Positions 1 to 9,616 of a stretch of 64,000 nt of DNA are shown one piece after another (position 1 is the first letter of the stretch; every line of letters starts with the position of its first letter). This DNA is from Gammaproteobacteria bacterium (GTDB taxonomy: Bacteria; Pseudomonadota; Gammaproteobacteria; Pseudomonadales; Azotimanducaceae), in the NCBI GenBank assembly GCA_026708185.1, contig JAPOVK010000025.1, positions 1 to 64,000 of the forward strand, given 5' to 3'. The position numbers were made by a program, and so were the translations under genes. Below the pieces are notes generated by a model. That model did not search any database, had not been told where the DNA came from, and worked only from the letters and a program-made list of their open reading frames with translations.

Positions 1-818
1 ACCCAGGTGTTGTTCGGGCCTTCGTATTCGTTGGTGCGCATGGCGGCGTAGAACGACAGCCGCTCCGAGAGCGGGCCCGCGATGGAGATGCGTCCACCGG
101 ACTCCGTGACAGCGCCGACGTTCGTGGGGTTGTCTGCGCGCATTCCGTTCACCCGCGCCGGGTTCTGGTTGATGAGATAGCCGTCATCCTCCGCCGCAAA
201 CGCGAAGGCCCGCACCGCCCAGCCGCCATCGCCGAGAGGCAGGTTGACGCTGCCTTCCAAGTCCATCGTCCCCTGCTCGCCGCCGAGCAGTTTGACCCGG
301 CCCGATACGGCCTCCGAATCCGGTCGCGCACTCACGAACTTGACAGCACCGCCGATGTTGCTGCCGCCGTAGAGTGTGCCCTGCGGACCCTTGAGCACCT
401 CGACCCGTTCCAAGTCCCCGAAGCGCGACGAAGCGTCCGAGAAGATCTGCGTATCGTCCAGGTAGAAGCCGACGCCCTGCGTATTGCCGAACGAGCCAAG
501 CCCCCGGATGGAGACGTTCGGGAATCCATCGAGACGCATCGACAGGTTCAGGTTTGGAACCTGGAACCCGATCTGCTCGAGTCCCTTCAGGTTCTGCCGG
601 TCGATGTCGGCACCAGAGATCGCCGCAACCGACTCGGGAATCTCGAGTAGGCTCTCCTCGCGCTTGCGCGCGGTAACGATGACTACTTCCAGCGCGTCCG
701 AGGCACTGGCTCCTTGAGCCTCGGCTTCCTGAGCGCCCGCGGGGTTCACCGCGAACAGCAAGATCATTGCCGACGCCACGGCCGATACGGCCAGCCGGCT
801 TTTCTCTCTCCCTAACAT
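1..818 (-). CDS. TonB-dependent outer-membrane receptor, 5' part (3' end lies outside the window)
   Basis: About 272 residues are visible, from an ATG whose Shine-Dalgarno GGAGG lies 8 nt upstream; the gene runs off the window edge. A signal peptide (LAVSAVASAMILLFAV...AGAQ) is followed by a TonB-box-like segment (EVVIVTARKREES) and a plug domain with the usual LKGPQGTLYG and GGAVKF motifs. The family imports large ligands (siderophores, cobalamin, glycans) through the outer membrane using TonB energy. Neither the ligand nor the barrel can be judged from this part. A candidate promoter lies directly upstream. The visible part aligns with the general plug pattern of receptors whose N-terminus reads as 'TARKREES', common in marine and environmental proteobacteria. 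It is divergent from the glyoxalase gene. Confidence 0.93.
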   Translation of the reverse strand, partial: MLGREKSRLAVSAVASAMILLFAVNPAGAQEAEAQGASASDALEVVIVTARKREESLLEIPESVAAISGADIDRQNLKGLEQIGFQVPNLNLSMRLDGFPNVSIRGLGSFGNTQGVGFYLDDTQIFSDASSRFGDLERVEVLKGPQGTLYGGSNIGGAVKFVSARPDSEAVSGRVKLLGGEQGTMDLEGSVNLPLGDGGWAVRAFAFAAEDDGYLINQNPARVNGMRADNPTNVGAVTESGGRISIAGPLSERLSFYAAMRTNEYEGPNNTW

Positions 819-848
819 GATTTCGTCCTCCCCTCAAGAGGACTCCTT

Positions 849-877
849 ATTCTGTGCCTGATCGGCCACCGGGGCAA
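849..877 (-). promoter_or_regulatory. Candidate promoter of the TonB receptor gene
   Basis: On the minus strand TTGCCC (872-877) is followed by exactly 17 bases and CAGAAT (849-854), about 31 bases before the ATG. The -35 hexamer and spacing equal those proposed below for nuoA and nuoG. This is pattern reading only; no transcript data. Confidence 0.45.
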
Positions 878-999
878 GCTGATTCGGTGTCCGAGGCCCC
901 GGGTGCCGCTCCGCTGGACAGTCGCGGAACGCTGCCGAGGTTTGCTTCCACGCGGCTTTCGTGCCAATAATCTTGGCTCCTTTCGCCCCGGAGTGCGCC

Positions 1000-1395
1000 A
1001 TGGCAAAAGCCATTCACACGATGATCCGCGTGCAGGAACTGGACCGCTCCATCGACTTCTACGACCAGGCATTCGGCCTCAAAGTGGCCGAGCGGGTGGA
1101 TTTCGACGATTTCACGCTGGTGTACCTGCGCAACCCCGAGAACGACTTCGAGCTCGAACTCACTTGGAACCACGACCAGGAAGGGGCTTATACGCACGGC
1201 TCCGGCTACGGCCACGTCGCCATGGTGGTCGACGACTGCGCCGCCGAACGGGAGCGATTCGACGGCGCGGGGTTCAACCCGAGGCCCGTGAGCGAACTGC
1301 ACCGCGACGGGGCGCTACTGGCCCGCTTCTTCTTCGTGGAGGATCCCGACGGCTACAAGATCGAGGTGCTGGAGCGCCACGGCCGGTACCAGTAG
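1000..1395 (+). CDS. gloA: Lactoylglutathione lyase (glyoxalase I), VOC family
   Basis: The 131-residue protein matches the length and layout of GloA, which isomerises the hemithioacetal of methylglyoxal and glutathione to S-lactoylglutathione. The metal ligands are at expected places: His6 in AIHTMIRV, Glu in FELELTWN, His in YGHVAM and Glu in DPDGYKIEVLE. It also has the N-terminal DRSIDFY pattern. The ATG at 1000 has GGAG seven bases upstream; an upstream in-frame GTG at 961 would add 13 residues without family support. It stands alone, divergent from the TonB receptor and followed by a MATE exporter. The four ligands fit the Ni/Co-type bacterial enzyme, though metal identity cannot be read from sequence. 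Confidence 0.93.
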   Translation: MAKAIHTMIRVQELDRSIDFYDQAFGLKVAERVDFDDFTLVYLRNPENDFELELTWNHDQEGAYTHGSGYGHVAMVVDDCAAERERFDGAGFNPRPVSELHRDGALLARFFFVEDPDGYKIEVLERHGRYQ

Positions 1396-1412
1396 GGGAC
1401 ACGCTTTGTCCC
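1396..1412. repeat. Short hairpin after gloA
   Basis: GGGACA and TGTCCC flank a 5-nt loop immediately after the gloA stop. There is no following T-run, so it may be a weak or factor-dependent terminator or one of the short palindromes scattered through this window. Confidence 0.4.
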
Positions 1413-1472
1413 AGTTGGCCAGCTTCGCCTAGCCCCATGCCCTTGCCGCCGCCAAGAGCGTAAGAGGCTGCA

Positions 1473-2873
1473 ATGTCCGAAGGCGACCCGGGCCGTCCCA
1501 TCGAGAGCGACGGTCGGGTCGTAACCGAACTGAAGCTCTTCGGCACGCTGGGCTTCCCGATCATCCTCACGCAGCTCTCCCAGATGGGCATCGGCGTGAT
1601 CGATTCCATCATGGCGGGACGGGTCAGCCCCACGGACCTCGCCGGGGTCGCGCTCGGCGGCAACTTCTACTTCCCGCCGGTCGTGCTCCTCGCCGGCATC
1701 GCGATGGCCGTCACGCCGACGATGTCCCAAATGCACGGTGCTGGCGACGAGGCGCGCGGTGGCGCCGTGGTCCGCCAGGCTCTTTGGATCGCCGTCGTCG
1801 GCGGCTTGCTGGCGATGGGACTCATGCAGTTCGGCGAGGCGGGCTACCGCCTGATCGGCGTCGACGAAGAAGCCATCCCCGTCGCCACCGCCTACCTCAC
1901 CTACATGAGCTTCGGCGTGGTGCCGACCATCGCCTTCTTCGTCCTGCGCTACCTCTGCGAAGGGCTGTCGTGGACGACGCCATCGATGGTCGTGGCCTTC
2001 GGCGGACTGGCGCTGAAGCTGCCGCTCAACTACCTCTTCGTGTACGGTGGCCTCGGCATACCTGCCATGGGTGGCGCCGGCTGCGGCCTCTCCAGCGCCA
2101 TCATCATGTGGCTCCAGCTATTCGCCATGATCTTCATCGTGCGCTACTCGCGCGTGCAGCGGGCGGGTGCGTTCTCCGAGTTCTCCCTGCCGGACTTCAG
2201 CGTCATCTGGCGACTGGTGAAGCTCGGCATCCCGATCGGCATCACCATGTTCTTCGAGGGCACGGTCTTCTCGGTGGTCACGCTCCTCATCGGGCGTTTG
2301 AGCGTCGAGGCCGTTGCGGCGCACCAAGTCGTCTTCAACGTGGGCAGCGTCACGTCGATGATCCCGGTCGCGCTGGGTGTCGCGGCGACCATTCGCGCGG
2401 GCTACAACGTGGGGGCCAAGGACTATCCCGGTGCCCGCCGTTCCGTCTACGTCGCGCTCGCCGCGGCGCTTACCTTCGCAGTCCTTGCCGCCACTGTCCT
2501 GCTGCTCTTCCGCGACCTGATCGCGAGCGCCTACACGACGGACATGAACGTCCTCGCAAGCGCATCGGCCTTGCTGATCATCCTCGCCCTCTACCAGTTC
2601 GTCGACGACACACAGACCACGGCCATCGGTTGCCTGCGCGGCTACAAGGACGTGCGCATCCCCATGGGGATCGTGCTCTGCTCGCACTGGGGCATCGGCA
2701 TCCCGGTTGGCAGCGTGCTGGGATACGGGCTGTTCGGTTTGGAGCCGTGGGGGGTCTCGGGCTTCTGGTGGGGGCTCATCACCGGCTTCGGAATCGCGAC
2801 CATCAGCCTCAATACCCGGCTTGCGTTCCTGTCCCGGAGCGAACAGCGCATACGCCGCTACGCCGAGGCTTAA
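1473..2873 (+). CDS. MATE-family multidrug/cation antiporter
   Basis: This 466-residue integral membrane protein has about twelve hydrophobic segments and the MATE signatures: the N-terminal half contains GFPIILTQLSQMGIGVIDSIMAG, and the second half repeats the pattern (VAAHQVVFNVGSVTSMIP). The family exports cationic drugs and metabolites in exchange for Na+ or H+. Length fits the NorM subgroup. It starts 77 bases after gloA on the same strand, so the two might be cotranscribed. The segment around CLRGYKDVRIPM is also NorM-like. The substrate cannot be inferred. Confidence 0.92.
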   Translation: MSEGDPGRPIESDGRVVTELKLFGTLGFPIILTQLSQMGIGVIDSIMAGRVSPTDLAGVALGGNFYFPPVVLLAGIAMAVTPTMSQMHGAGDEARGGAVVRQALWIAVVGGLLAMGLMQFGEAGYRLIGVDEEAIPVATAYLTYMSFGVVPTIAFFVLRYLCEGLSWTTPSMVVAFGGLALKLPLNYLFVYGGLGIPAMGGAGCGLSSAIIMWLQLFAMIFIVRYSRVQRAGAFSEFSLPDFSVIWRLVKLGIPIGITMFFEGTVFSVVTLLIGRLSVEAVAAHQVVFNVGSVTSMIPVALGVAATIRAGYNVGAKDYPGARRSVYVALAAALTFAVLAATVLLLFRDLIASAYTTDMNVLASASALLIILALYQFVDDTQTTAIGCLRGYKDVRIPMGIVLCSHWGIGIPVGSVLGYGLFGLEPWGVSGFWWGLITGFGIATISLNTRLAFLSRSEQRIRRYAEA

Positions 2874-2882
2874 GCCAGACCG

Positions 2883-3683
2883 TCAGTCGTCCGTGTAGCG
2901 GATCTCCAAACGGCGCAGGCGCCACGCGGCCAATGCGATCCCGGCGACGGTCAGGGCGAGCAGCGTGAGCATGGAAACCCATGGCAAGGGCGAGCGCGCC
3001 AAGATCGCGAACGGTCCGTCCGGGACGGGTAGCGGCACCGAGGTCAATGCCCCCAGGTAGTAGCGCACGCTGAGCGCCTGCAACGTCGGCGGCAGCAGGA
3101 AGTGGAGCCCCTCCCATGCCAGCAGACCCGCCACGGGCAGGATCGGATTGGCGAAGAGCAGGCCGAAAAGCAGGAACACGGCGCCGTAGGCCAGGCAGGC
3201 CAGCAACGTCGTGCCGAGGTCCTGGAGCAATGACGCCATCCACTCCCAGGGCATGGCGCCGCCCGGCAGCCCGAACAGAAGTACGCAAGCCAAGACCGTC
3301 GCGCCGCCGAATAACACCCACGACACGACCACGCCGGCCGCGTACTTGCCGAGCAGCAACGCATCGCGGTGTATCGGTGCCAGCAGGTAGTAGTGCAGCG
3401 TCCGCTCCAGGATCTCCGACCGGAAGAGCTTGGTGAAGATGAACGCACATCCGAAGAAGACGGTTACGCCGAGCAGGAGGTTGTAGAAAACGGCGGGGAA
3501 GGCGCCGCCTCGGTCGAGGGTGACCTGCGTGCTTACCACGACCGCGACACCCACGGGCAGCGCCGCGAGCAGGAAGGCCGGCAGCGAATGCCGGGGGCGC
3601 ATGATCCTCACCACCTCGATGCGGAACACCGCGCCCACTTGGTGAACGAAGGGAGCGGGGCTGGCCACGGGCAATGCGTCCAT
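2883..3683 (-). CDS. ABC-2 type transporter permease (second pair)
   Basis: This 266-residue protein has about six membrane segments with a short N-terminal cytoplasmic tail, and fits the ABC-2 permease layout. The stretch GCAFIFTKLFRSEILERTLHYYLLAPI resembles the loop of ABC-2/NosY-like permeases that contacts the ATPase. The stop of the upstream ATPase and its own ATG share one base (TGATG), so the two are probably made together as a transporter. It is the last gene of the sigma-FecR-ABC cluster and converges with the MATE gene. Its substrate is unknown. Confidence 0.85.
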   Translation of the reverse strand: MDALPVASPAPFVHQVGAVFRIEVVRIMRPRHSLPAFLLAALPVGVAVVVSTQVTLDRGGAFPAVFYNLLLGVTVFFGCAFIFTKLFRSEILERTLHYYLLAPIHRDALLLGKYAAGVVVSWVLFGGATVLACVLLFGLPGGAMPWEWMASLLQDLGTTLLACLAYGAVFLLFGLLFANPILPVAGLLAWEGLHFLLPPTLQALSVRYYLGALTSVPLPVPDGPFAILARSPLPWVSMLTLLALTVAGIALAAWRLRRLEIRYTDD

Positions 3684-4663
3684 CAGCGCTCCACGGCCGG
3701 CGCCGAGACCAGGTCCGCGTAGATGGCCTCAACCGACGCGTCGACCGGCGTCACGCCCTCGATGCGCACGTCGTCGAGGCACACCAGTTCGCCCAGCCTC
3801 TGAAAGAACGCGTCCGCATCGGCTGTGCGAACGGAAAGGCCCGCACCATCGTCGTGCAGCCGAACTTCAACAGCGGCATCGAGCGCGAACAGGCGCGAAG
3901 CGACATGAGCAGCACGGTCGCAGCGGATCGAGACGCGCGCCTGGCGGATCTGGCCTTGGGCGGCATCGGCGCCCGAGGCGACGCCCGTCCCAGCCCCGTC
4001 GCGGATCTCCGCCACGTCACCCGAGGCAACCAGGTAGCCGCCGTCGAGGAACACGACGCGGTCCGAGACGGCGTCCACCTCGTGGAGGATGTGGCTGGAG
4101 ATCAGCACCTGGGCACCGTCGTCCGCGAATGCGCGAAACAGCGCGATGGCCTCCGCCCGGGCTTGCGGGTCGAGTCCGTTGAGCGGCTCGTCGAGGAGCA
4201 GCACGCGCGGTCCGTGCCCGATCGCGCGCGCCACCTTCAGAGCCTGGCGCATACCCTTGCTGTAGACATCGATGCGCCGATCCGCAGCGGCGCCCAGGCC
4301 GACCCGGTCCAGGGCGATGGTCGCGCCCTCCTCGGCTTGCGTTGCCGCGTATCCATAGAGACGCAGCGAGCCGACCATGAACTGTCGCCCGCTGATGCCC
4401 GGCGGGAACGCGTCGTACTGCGCACAGTAGCCAAGATCGCGGGCGAAGAGACGCGCCTTTTCGACGGAACGGCCAAGCACCTCGATGTGTCCTCGGCTCG
4501 GCCTCACCAGTCCGGCGATGAGGTTCATGAGGGTCGACTTGCCGGCGCCGTTCGGTCCGACCAGACCCGTCACGCCCGGTTCGAGCGTCGTGGTGATGCC
4601 GTTGACGCCCATCACCTCGCCGTAGAACTTCGATACGTCGTCGAGGCGGATCGCTGCGTTCAC
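3683..4663 (-). CDS. ABC transporter ATP-binding protein (second pair)
   Basis: The 326-residue ATPase carries Walker A GPNGAGKS (about residues 36-43), a signature motif variant (YSKGMRQALKVA), Walker B LLLDEPLNGLD and the switch SSHILHEVD. A C-terminal extension of about 100 residues follows the ATPase core, as in CcmA/NosF-like exporters. I chose the GTG at 4663 because it overlaps the upstream permease stop as GTGA, the coupling used elsewhere in this cluster; another GTG at 4684 would add seven residues. It likely energises the permease directly downstream. Confidence 0.9.
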   Translation of the reverse strand: MNAAIRLDDVSKFYGEVMGVNGITTTLEPGVTGLVGPNGAGKSTLMNLIAGLVRPSRGHIEVLGRSVEKARLFARDLGYCAQYDAFPPGISGRQFMVGSLRLYGYAATQAEEGATIALDRVGLGAAADRRIDVYSKGMRQALKVARAIGHGPRVLLLDEPLNGLDPQARAEAIALFRAFADDGAQVLISSHILHEVDAVSDRVVFLDGGYLVASGDVAEIRDGAGTGVASGADAAQGQIRQARVSIRCDRAAHVASRLFALDAAVEVRLHDDGAGLSVRTADADAFFQRLGELVCLDDVRIEGVTPVDASVEAIYADLVSAPAVER

Positions 4664-5529
4664 AGTCGTAGCGCCAACGCCCACGTCGCAAGCGCCACCA
4701 GGCCGGCAACGACCAGGCCGGCGAGCGCGACGGGCATCGCCGGTTCGCCGATCCCCGAAAGCGTAGCTGAAATGCCCTGCACGGCATCGGCCAGGTCGAG
4801 GAAGCTCGCGGTCCGACCGCCGAGTGCCGATTGCAGGACGTCACCGAGGGTCGTGGTCACGATGTACGCGCCGAGCAGCCCCAAGGTCGCCGCGGGTCGC
4901 CATTTCACCCAAGCCGAAATCGCCAGCGCCAGCATCGCGAGGCTAAGCGTCCAAGCCAGCAGGCCGGTCGTGAACGCCGACGCCAGGCGTGCGGCACCGA
5001 GCCAGTCGACTTCGCCGCCATAGCCCGCATTCACGACGATGAGGACCAGGCCGGGGCACAGACCAACGGCCACACAGAGACCAACGAGGACCAGGAGTTT
5101 TCCAGCCACATACGAACGCCTTGGGACCGGTCGCGAAAGGTAGAGAGGCATCGCGTTGTTGGCCAGGTCCGGTGCCACCAGCCCGGGCCCCACCACGAGC
5201 ACGACAAGGAAGGTCACGACCTGGGCAATGTCGAGCGCGGTCTCGAAGAGCCACGCGTCGAGGTCCACAACGCTGGCGATCGCGGTTTCCGCGTCTTCGA
5301 TGGCTCCCACGTTGTGGCGCACGTAGACGGCAATCAGCAGCACGAGGCTCGGCACCAAGCAGGCGACCAGGAACGCGACGAAGAGCCGCGAGCGCATGGT
5401 CGCTGCCAGTGCAAAGCGGGCGATCACGTAGGCTCCGGCGCTTGCCGAAGGTCGGCCGTCCGCGCCGGTACTTCCCGGCGAGGCCCGGGGCCGCCGCTCC
5501 GTGCGCAGGACCGTCGACGCCGAGGTCAC
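4660..5529 (-). CDS. ABC-2 type transporter permease (first pair)
   Basis: A 289-residue membrane protein with a roughly 35-residue polar N-terminus and about six hydrophobic segments. It includes the ABC-2 family pattern of a long periplasmic loop after the first membrane helix and the motif [18 protein letters not shown] in the cytoplasmic loop that typically docks on the ATPase. The GTG start overlaps the previous ATPase stop (GTGA). It is clearly not a duplicate of the second permease at sequence level, which suggests a heteromeric or two-transporter system. Its substrate is unknown. Confidence 0.85.
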   Translation of the reverse strand: MTSASTVLRTERRPRASPGSTGADGRPSASAGAYVIARFALAATMRSRLFVAFLVACLVPSLVLLIAVYVRHNVGAIEDAETAIASVVDLDAWLFETALDIAQVVTFLVVLVVGPGLVAPDLANNAMPLYLSRPVPRRSYVAGKLLVLVGLCVAVGLCPGLVLIVVNAGYGGEVDWLGAARLASAFTTGLLAWTLSLAMLALAISAWVKWRPAATLGLLGAYIVTTTLGDVLQSALGGRTASFLDLADAVQGISATLSGIGEPAMPVALAGLVVAGLVALATWALALRL

Positions 5530-6467
5530 CGCGCAACGTCCGCGCGATCGGCCTCAGCCATCGTGCGCAGGAAGATGTCCTGCAACGAGTCGCGCTTGTG
5601 GTCAAGCTGGCGGATCTGCACCGACAGCTTGCCCGCGAGCGCATACAGGTCGCGGACATCGACTCCCTCCGGCAGCACGGCCTTCAACCGCCGGTCGCTG
5701 CTTCGCGCCACTTCGCAGCCGAGTTCGACCAGTCCATTGGCGAATCCGGCTTCGTCGCCTTTCACCTTGAGGAAGAGAAACCGCCGATTGCTGCGCCGCT
5801 CCGCCGCCAAGTCGCAGTGGTTCGCGATCCGCCCGTCCTTGAGCAGGACGACCTCGTCGCAGCAGGCCTCCACGTCCGGCAGCAAGTGCGAGGACACCAC
5901 GAGGCGCGTGCTGCCCTCGTCGCGTAGCTCCCGGATCAGGCCCAGCATGCGCTCGCGCCCGGTCGCGTCGAGGCCGTTGGTGGGCTCGTCGAGCAGCAAC
6001 AACCGGGGCGCGTGCGCTATCGCCTGCGCCAACTTGACGAGTTGCTTCATCCCGGACGAATAGGACTCGATGTTGCGGTAGCGCGCCTCCCCCAAGCCAA
6101 CGCTGAACAACGCTTGGTGGGCGCGGTCGAGCGCATCCTGTGCGGCGAGGCCTGACAGTTCCGCCATGAAGCGCACGAAACGCACGCCCGTCATACCCGC
6201 GATGAAGCTGTCCCGTTCCGGCATGTAGCCGATCAGCGCGCGCACCGCTTGCGTCTCGCGCACGACGTCGTGACCGAACAGGCGTGCGCTGCCGCGACGC
6301 GGCTTCAGGAAGCCTAGCAGGGTGTTCAAGAGCGTGGTCTTGCCGGCCCCGTTGGGACCGAGTAGGCCGATGCAGCGGCCTTGGATGCGAGCGTTCAAGC
6401 CATCGAGGATCGTCCGTCCACCAAGGTCGACGCCAAGGCTGTCAAACTCCGCCCACGCTTCACTCAA
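5526..6467 (-). CDS. ABC transporter ATP-binding protein (first pair)
   Basis: The ATPase has Walker A GPNGAGKT (about 37-44), the signature [16 protein letters not shown], Walker [13 protein letters not shown] and a switch histidine in [12 protein letters not shown]-terminal extension of about 90 residues follows. The family drives export or membrane-protein extraction by ABC-2 permeases. I place the start at TTG 6467, where TTGA overlaps the stop of the FecR gene; longer versions would run far into that gene, and the homologous domain starts only a few residues after this point. That gives 314 residues. Non-ATG coupling fits the rest of the cluster. Confidence 0.88.
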   Translation of the reverse strand: MSEAWAEFDSLGVDLGGRTILDGLNARIQGRCIGLLGPNGAGKTTLLNTLLGFLKPRRGSARLFGHDVVRETQAVRALIGYMPERDSFIAGMTGVRFVRFMAELSGLAAQDALDRAHQALFSVGLGEARYRNIESYSSGMKQLVKLAQAIAHAPRLLLLDEPTNGLDATGRERMLGLIRELRDEGSTRLVVSSHLLPDVEACCDEVVLLKDGRIANHCDLAAERRSNRRFLFLKVKGDEAGFANGLVELGCEVARSSDRRLKAVLPEGVDVRDLYALAGKLSVQIRQLDHKRDSLQDIFLRTMAEADRADVAR

Positions 6468-8902
6468 GTCCCACCGCTCCCGGGTATGGCACCTGCACTC
6501 ATACCCGCGAGTATGGCCAACTCGGGCAACGACAGTCCAAGGGGCCCGTTGACGACCACCCTGATGCGGTCGGGTTCTCGATAGACGGCGTGCATCCACG
6601 GCCCCGCGTCGGCGAGGATTTTGATGACGGCCTGTCGCTCGGCCGGGATCGCATCGCGGAGCAACGTCCGCACGCTGCCGGCCAAGTCGCCGAACTCCGT
6701 GTAGCCAACCGCCGAGAAGTCGAGATAGGTGTCGTCCGGCAGCAGTTCGCGGAATCGGCGCGAACCAGGCAGTGTCACCCCCGACTCGTACGTCCGCCGG
6801 GCCTGCTCCAGCAGGGCCGGGCTCGCCGCCGCGACCAGATAGCCGTCGAAGTACGCGTAGTGCGCGGACACCTTGCCGACGCTCAGTTGCACCACCGGAT
6901 AGGGGCCGGTGGTGTCCGTGAGCAGCGTTGCCCTGGTGTCGTCCCCCTGTCGCGCCGCGCGCTCGTTGAGCCGCGTCGCAGCGGTCTCGATGCCAAGCTG
7001 GAACGCCTCCCGGTCATAGACCTCGACCACGGCCTGCCACGTTGGTGTGGGCAGCAGGGCGCCGTCGAAGCCGATCGCCAGTTCGCCGCCCGCAGCGCGC
7101 ACCCAGTCCTCCACGAAGTCGAGGGAACCGAGTTCGTCCGACGCCTGCGCATCATCGGCTTGCTTGAGGAGCGCGGCGAGTTCGTCGACGTTGCCGAGGA
7201 GCAGCGCGGCCGCGATCTCCGCGTCCGGTGCAAAAAACTCCAGTGCGCCCATCGGACCCGGCTCGTCAAGCCACGTCAGCGCCTCGGGGACGTCGCCGAC
7301 GAACCGGACCTCCGCCGTCAGCCGCGTTCGGTCGTCCTCGGCAAGCCCCTCCACGATCAGCGTCTCGGCGCCGGCGATGCCGAGACCGGCTAATTCCAAG
7401 CCGTCCGCTTGCATCGGTGCGAGGTCCATGCCACCGAGGTAGTACGCGCCGCGGGCATACCCCTCCTTGAGCCGCGCGTAAAGCTTGCCGTCTGCGAAGG
7501 CGTGGTCCGCACCGCCCTGCAGTGCCTCGACCTGGCGCAGCGCGCCCGGATCACTGGAGACCACCAGCAAGTCATCGGTGAGCCACGCCGAGAGCACGCC
7601 TTCCCGCGCAAAGGCCGGCGAACCAACCACCTCGACGTCGACGCCCTCCGGCAACTCGAGCTCGGCCACGAGATCGGGGTTGAGTCCCTCGCGACTGACC
7701 TCGGCGAGCAGCACCGGCGGCGCATCCGCCCGGCGGAATGCAAACACCGTCTCCTCGCCTAGGTATTCGGCCACCTCGGCCAGCCACTCGACGTATTCGT
7801 CCACCGAGGCCCGCACCTCGGCATCGACGAAACGTGTGCGGACCATCCCGTAGCCCTTGGCGATCTTCGCAGGCGCATTCGGGATTGCGGCATAAGCCAC
7901 CGTGTCGTTCGGCACCAAGTCCAGCAGCCGCGGCGAATGGCGCGGCCTGGCGCTCAGCAGCGAGCCCAGTTCGCGCCGGAGCGCGGTGTATTCGGCCAGC
8001 ATGTCGGCATAGCGGTCGGCGTCGGCGCTCCAAGCGACATCGTCGACCACGCTCGTCACCACAACGCCGCGCGTGTCGAACTGTTCGCCGGCGCGCAGAC
8101 TCTTGCGGCTGCCGCTCGAACGCACTTCCACCTCTCCTTCCACCACCGCGACGCGCGTGCCCTTGGTGCCGTGGCTGAGCCCGAACACCGTGCCCTTCAC
8201 GGCCACCACGACATCGTCGGTCGCCACCTCCAGCGTGCTGCCGCCCTGGGCGGCGGCTTGCACGATGACGCGGCCCCGATCGACGTGCACGCGGTTACCC
8301 AAGCGCTGGCGTCGCAGGCGCAACTGGGTGCGCGCCTCGATCTCCAGCACGGAACCGTCGTCCAAGGCAAGCCACGTCGAGCCCTGCTTCCCCGTGCGCA
8401 GGACCTCGTTGCCGGAGACCCAGTCCCCGCCGGACAGACGGCTCAATCCGGCATCGGCGACGCGGTAGATGCCGCCCACGGAGGTGTCCACCCGCGCGAG
8501 CCGGGTTTGGTCGGCAACCGGCAGGGCCGGGTACACGAGTGCGAAACCGACCGCCGCAGCCAGCGCGGCCGCCACTGCCCATGGCCAGGCGCTCCGATTG
8601 CGGCGCGGGCCCGGCATCCGCCGGTCGCGCGCTCGAGGGGTCCGTCCCGCGTCGCGTAACGCACGGCGCAGGGCGACGGAGCTGTTCAACTCCTCCTCGA
8701 AGAGCAGTCGTCGGTCGGCGCTCAACGTCCCGGCCCGATAGTCGGGAATCAACGCACGATAATCATCGATCACCGCGGAGTGGCTCGACATTGCTGTCGC
8801 CGCCCGGCGCAGCGCTTTCGCTTCGGCCTGGGCATCGGGCACGTCGTCACGCACGGCGCGCAACGCCTGGTCGAGCAACCCGTCGTCGGTGTTTTCGTTC
8901 AT
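6464..8902 (-). CDS. FecR-domain membrane protein with very long C-terminal extracytoplasmic region
   Basis: This 812-residue protein has a cytoplasmic N-terminus (about 1-105), one membrane helix (about 107-125) and a FecR-type domain (about 130-290, with [30 protein letters not shown]). FecR proteins normally relay a signal to an ECF sigma factor, and the sigma gene lies ten bases upstream. Ordinary FecR proteins are about 320 residues; here some 500 more follow, rich in alpha/beta strands and resembling DUF3352-type secreted proteins ([16 protein letters not shown]). I do not recognise a catalytic motif in the extension. The N-terminus contains an acidic, helix-rich stretch that could bind the sigma factor; this is inference. 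Confidence 0.82.
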   Translation of the reverse strand: MNENTDDGLLDQALRAVRDDVPDAQAEAKALRRAATAMSSHSAVIDDYRALIPDYRAGTLSADRRLLFEEELNSSVALRRALRDAGRTPRARDRRMPGPRRNRSAWPWAVAAALAAAVGFALVYPALPVADQTRLARVDTSVGGIYRVADAGLSRLSGGDWVSGNEVLRTGKQGSTWLALDDGSVLEIEARTQLRLRRQRLGNRVHVDRGRVIVQAAAQGGSTLEVATDDVVVAVKGTVFGLSHGTKGTRVAVVEGEVEVRSSGSRKSLRAGEQFDTRGVVVTSVVDDVAWSADADRYADMLAEYTALRRELGSLLSARPRHSPRLLDLVPNDTVAYAAIPNAPAKIAKGYGMVRTRFVDAEVRASVDEYVEWLAEVAEYLGEETVFAFRRADAPPVLLAEVSREGLNPDLVAELELPEGVDVEVVGSPAFAREGVLSAWLTDDLLVVSSDPGALRQVEALQGGADHAFADGKLYARLKEGYARGAYYLGGMDLAPMQADGLELAGLGIAGAETLIVEGLAEDDRTRLTAEVRFVGDVPEALTWLDEPGPMGALEFFAPDAEIAAALLLGNVDELAALLKQADDAQASDELGSLDFVEDWVRAAGGELAIGFDGALLPTPTWQAVVEVYDREAFQLGIETAATRLNERAARQGDDTRATLLTDTTGPYPVVQLSVGKVSAHYAYFDGYLVAAASPALLEQARRTYESGVTLPGSRRFRELLPDDTYLDFSAVGYTEFGDLAGSVRTLLRDAIPAERQAVIKILADAGPWMHAVYREPDRIRVVVNGPLGLSLPELAILAGMSAGAIPGSGGT

Positions 8903-8911
8903 GACCTCCTC

Positions 8912-9502
8912 CTACCGATCGGCTGGATCGACGCGATCCGCCTCATCGGCATCCCCGGTTCCCCCAAGTACCCCACGCAAGCGCGCCCGCGCCCGGTGCA
9001 GCGTCACGGCCACCGTGGACGCCGACGTGCCGAGCAGTTCGGCGATTTCGACGTTGCTCAAGTCCTCGAAGTAGCGCAGGGCGACGATCTCGGCCCAATT
9101 GGGCGAAAGCGTCGACAGCGCCGCCCGGAGGCGCACGCGCAACTCCGCCTGCCAAACGCTCTGCGCAGCCCCTTGGGCCGCCGCGTCCGGCATTTCGCCG
9201 ACGGCGTCCGTGTCCGAGTCCAACCCGACGCGGCGTCGCCGCAGCACGTCGAGGGCGCCGTTGACCGCCGAACGGGCGAGGTAGGATCCAGGCGTTCTGC
9301 CGAGCCGACCGCCTGGCGTCGTCTGGTCGCTCCCCCGACGCAGCGTATTGAGGAACACCGTCTGCAGGACGTCCTCGGCATCTTCCACGTTGCCGGTAAT
9401 CCGGTACGCCGTGCGAAACACCTGGCGACCGTGCTGCTCGAATGCGGCTGCAACCGAGGCATCAGGGATACCGTTTGCGCAGGCGGGATCGGTCAGGTCC
9501 AT
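8912..9502 (-). CDS. RNA polymerase ECF sigma factor (sigma-70 family)
   Basis: This 196-residue protein has region 2 (FRTAYRITGNVEDAEDVLQTVFL) and region 4 (LSPNWAEIVALRYFEDLSNVEIAELLGTSASTVAVTLHRARARLR), with no region 1 or 3, as in ECF sigma factors. Its start is the ATG at 9502. Ten bases separate it from the FecR gene, so sigma, FecR protein and ABC exporters form one probable unit. The sigma factor would direct transcription of this and possibly other operons when released. Promoter specificity cannot be read from sequence. Confidence 0.92.
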   Translation of the reverse strand: MDLTDPACANGIPDASVAAAFEQHGRQVFRTAYRITGNVEDAEDVLQTVFLNTLRRGSDQTTPGGRLGRTPGSYLARSAVNGALDVLRRRRVGLDSDTDAVGEMPDAAAQGAAQSVWQAELRVRLRAALSTLSPNWAEIVALRYFEDLSNVEIAELLGTSASTVAVTLHRARARLRGVLGGTGDADEADRVDPADR

Positions 9503-9570
9503 CGTGCGGTAGAAACGTCCATTCGCGTCAAGGACGCTGGCGGAATGGCGTTCATTAACGGGAGGCTCGC

Positions 9571-9583
9571 GCGGCTACGCCGC
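9571..9583. repeat. Short palindrome GCGGC-TAC-GCCGC
   Basis: A 5-bp perfect stem with a 3-base loop lies between the ECF sigma start and the merR stop, in the 114-bp gap 9503-9616. It may end the translation operon transcript or belong to the short palindromes elsewhere in the window. Confidence 0.35.
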
Positions 9584-9616
9584 ATCGAGAACGGGCAGGC
9601 CCACTGCTGCCATGGA

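Noticed and set aside
9503-9616. tRNA-Pro gene next to merR, as in some gammaproteobacteria
   Set aside because: No TTCGAATC T-loop or acceptor stem was found.
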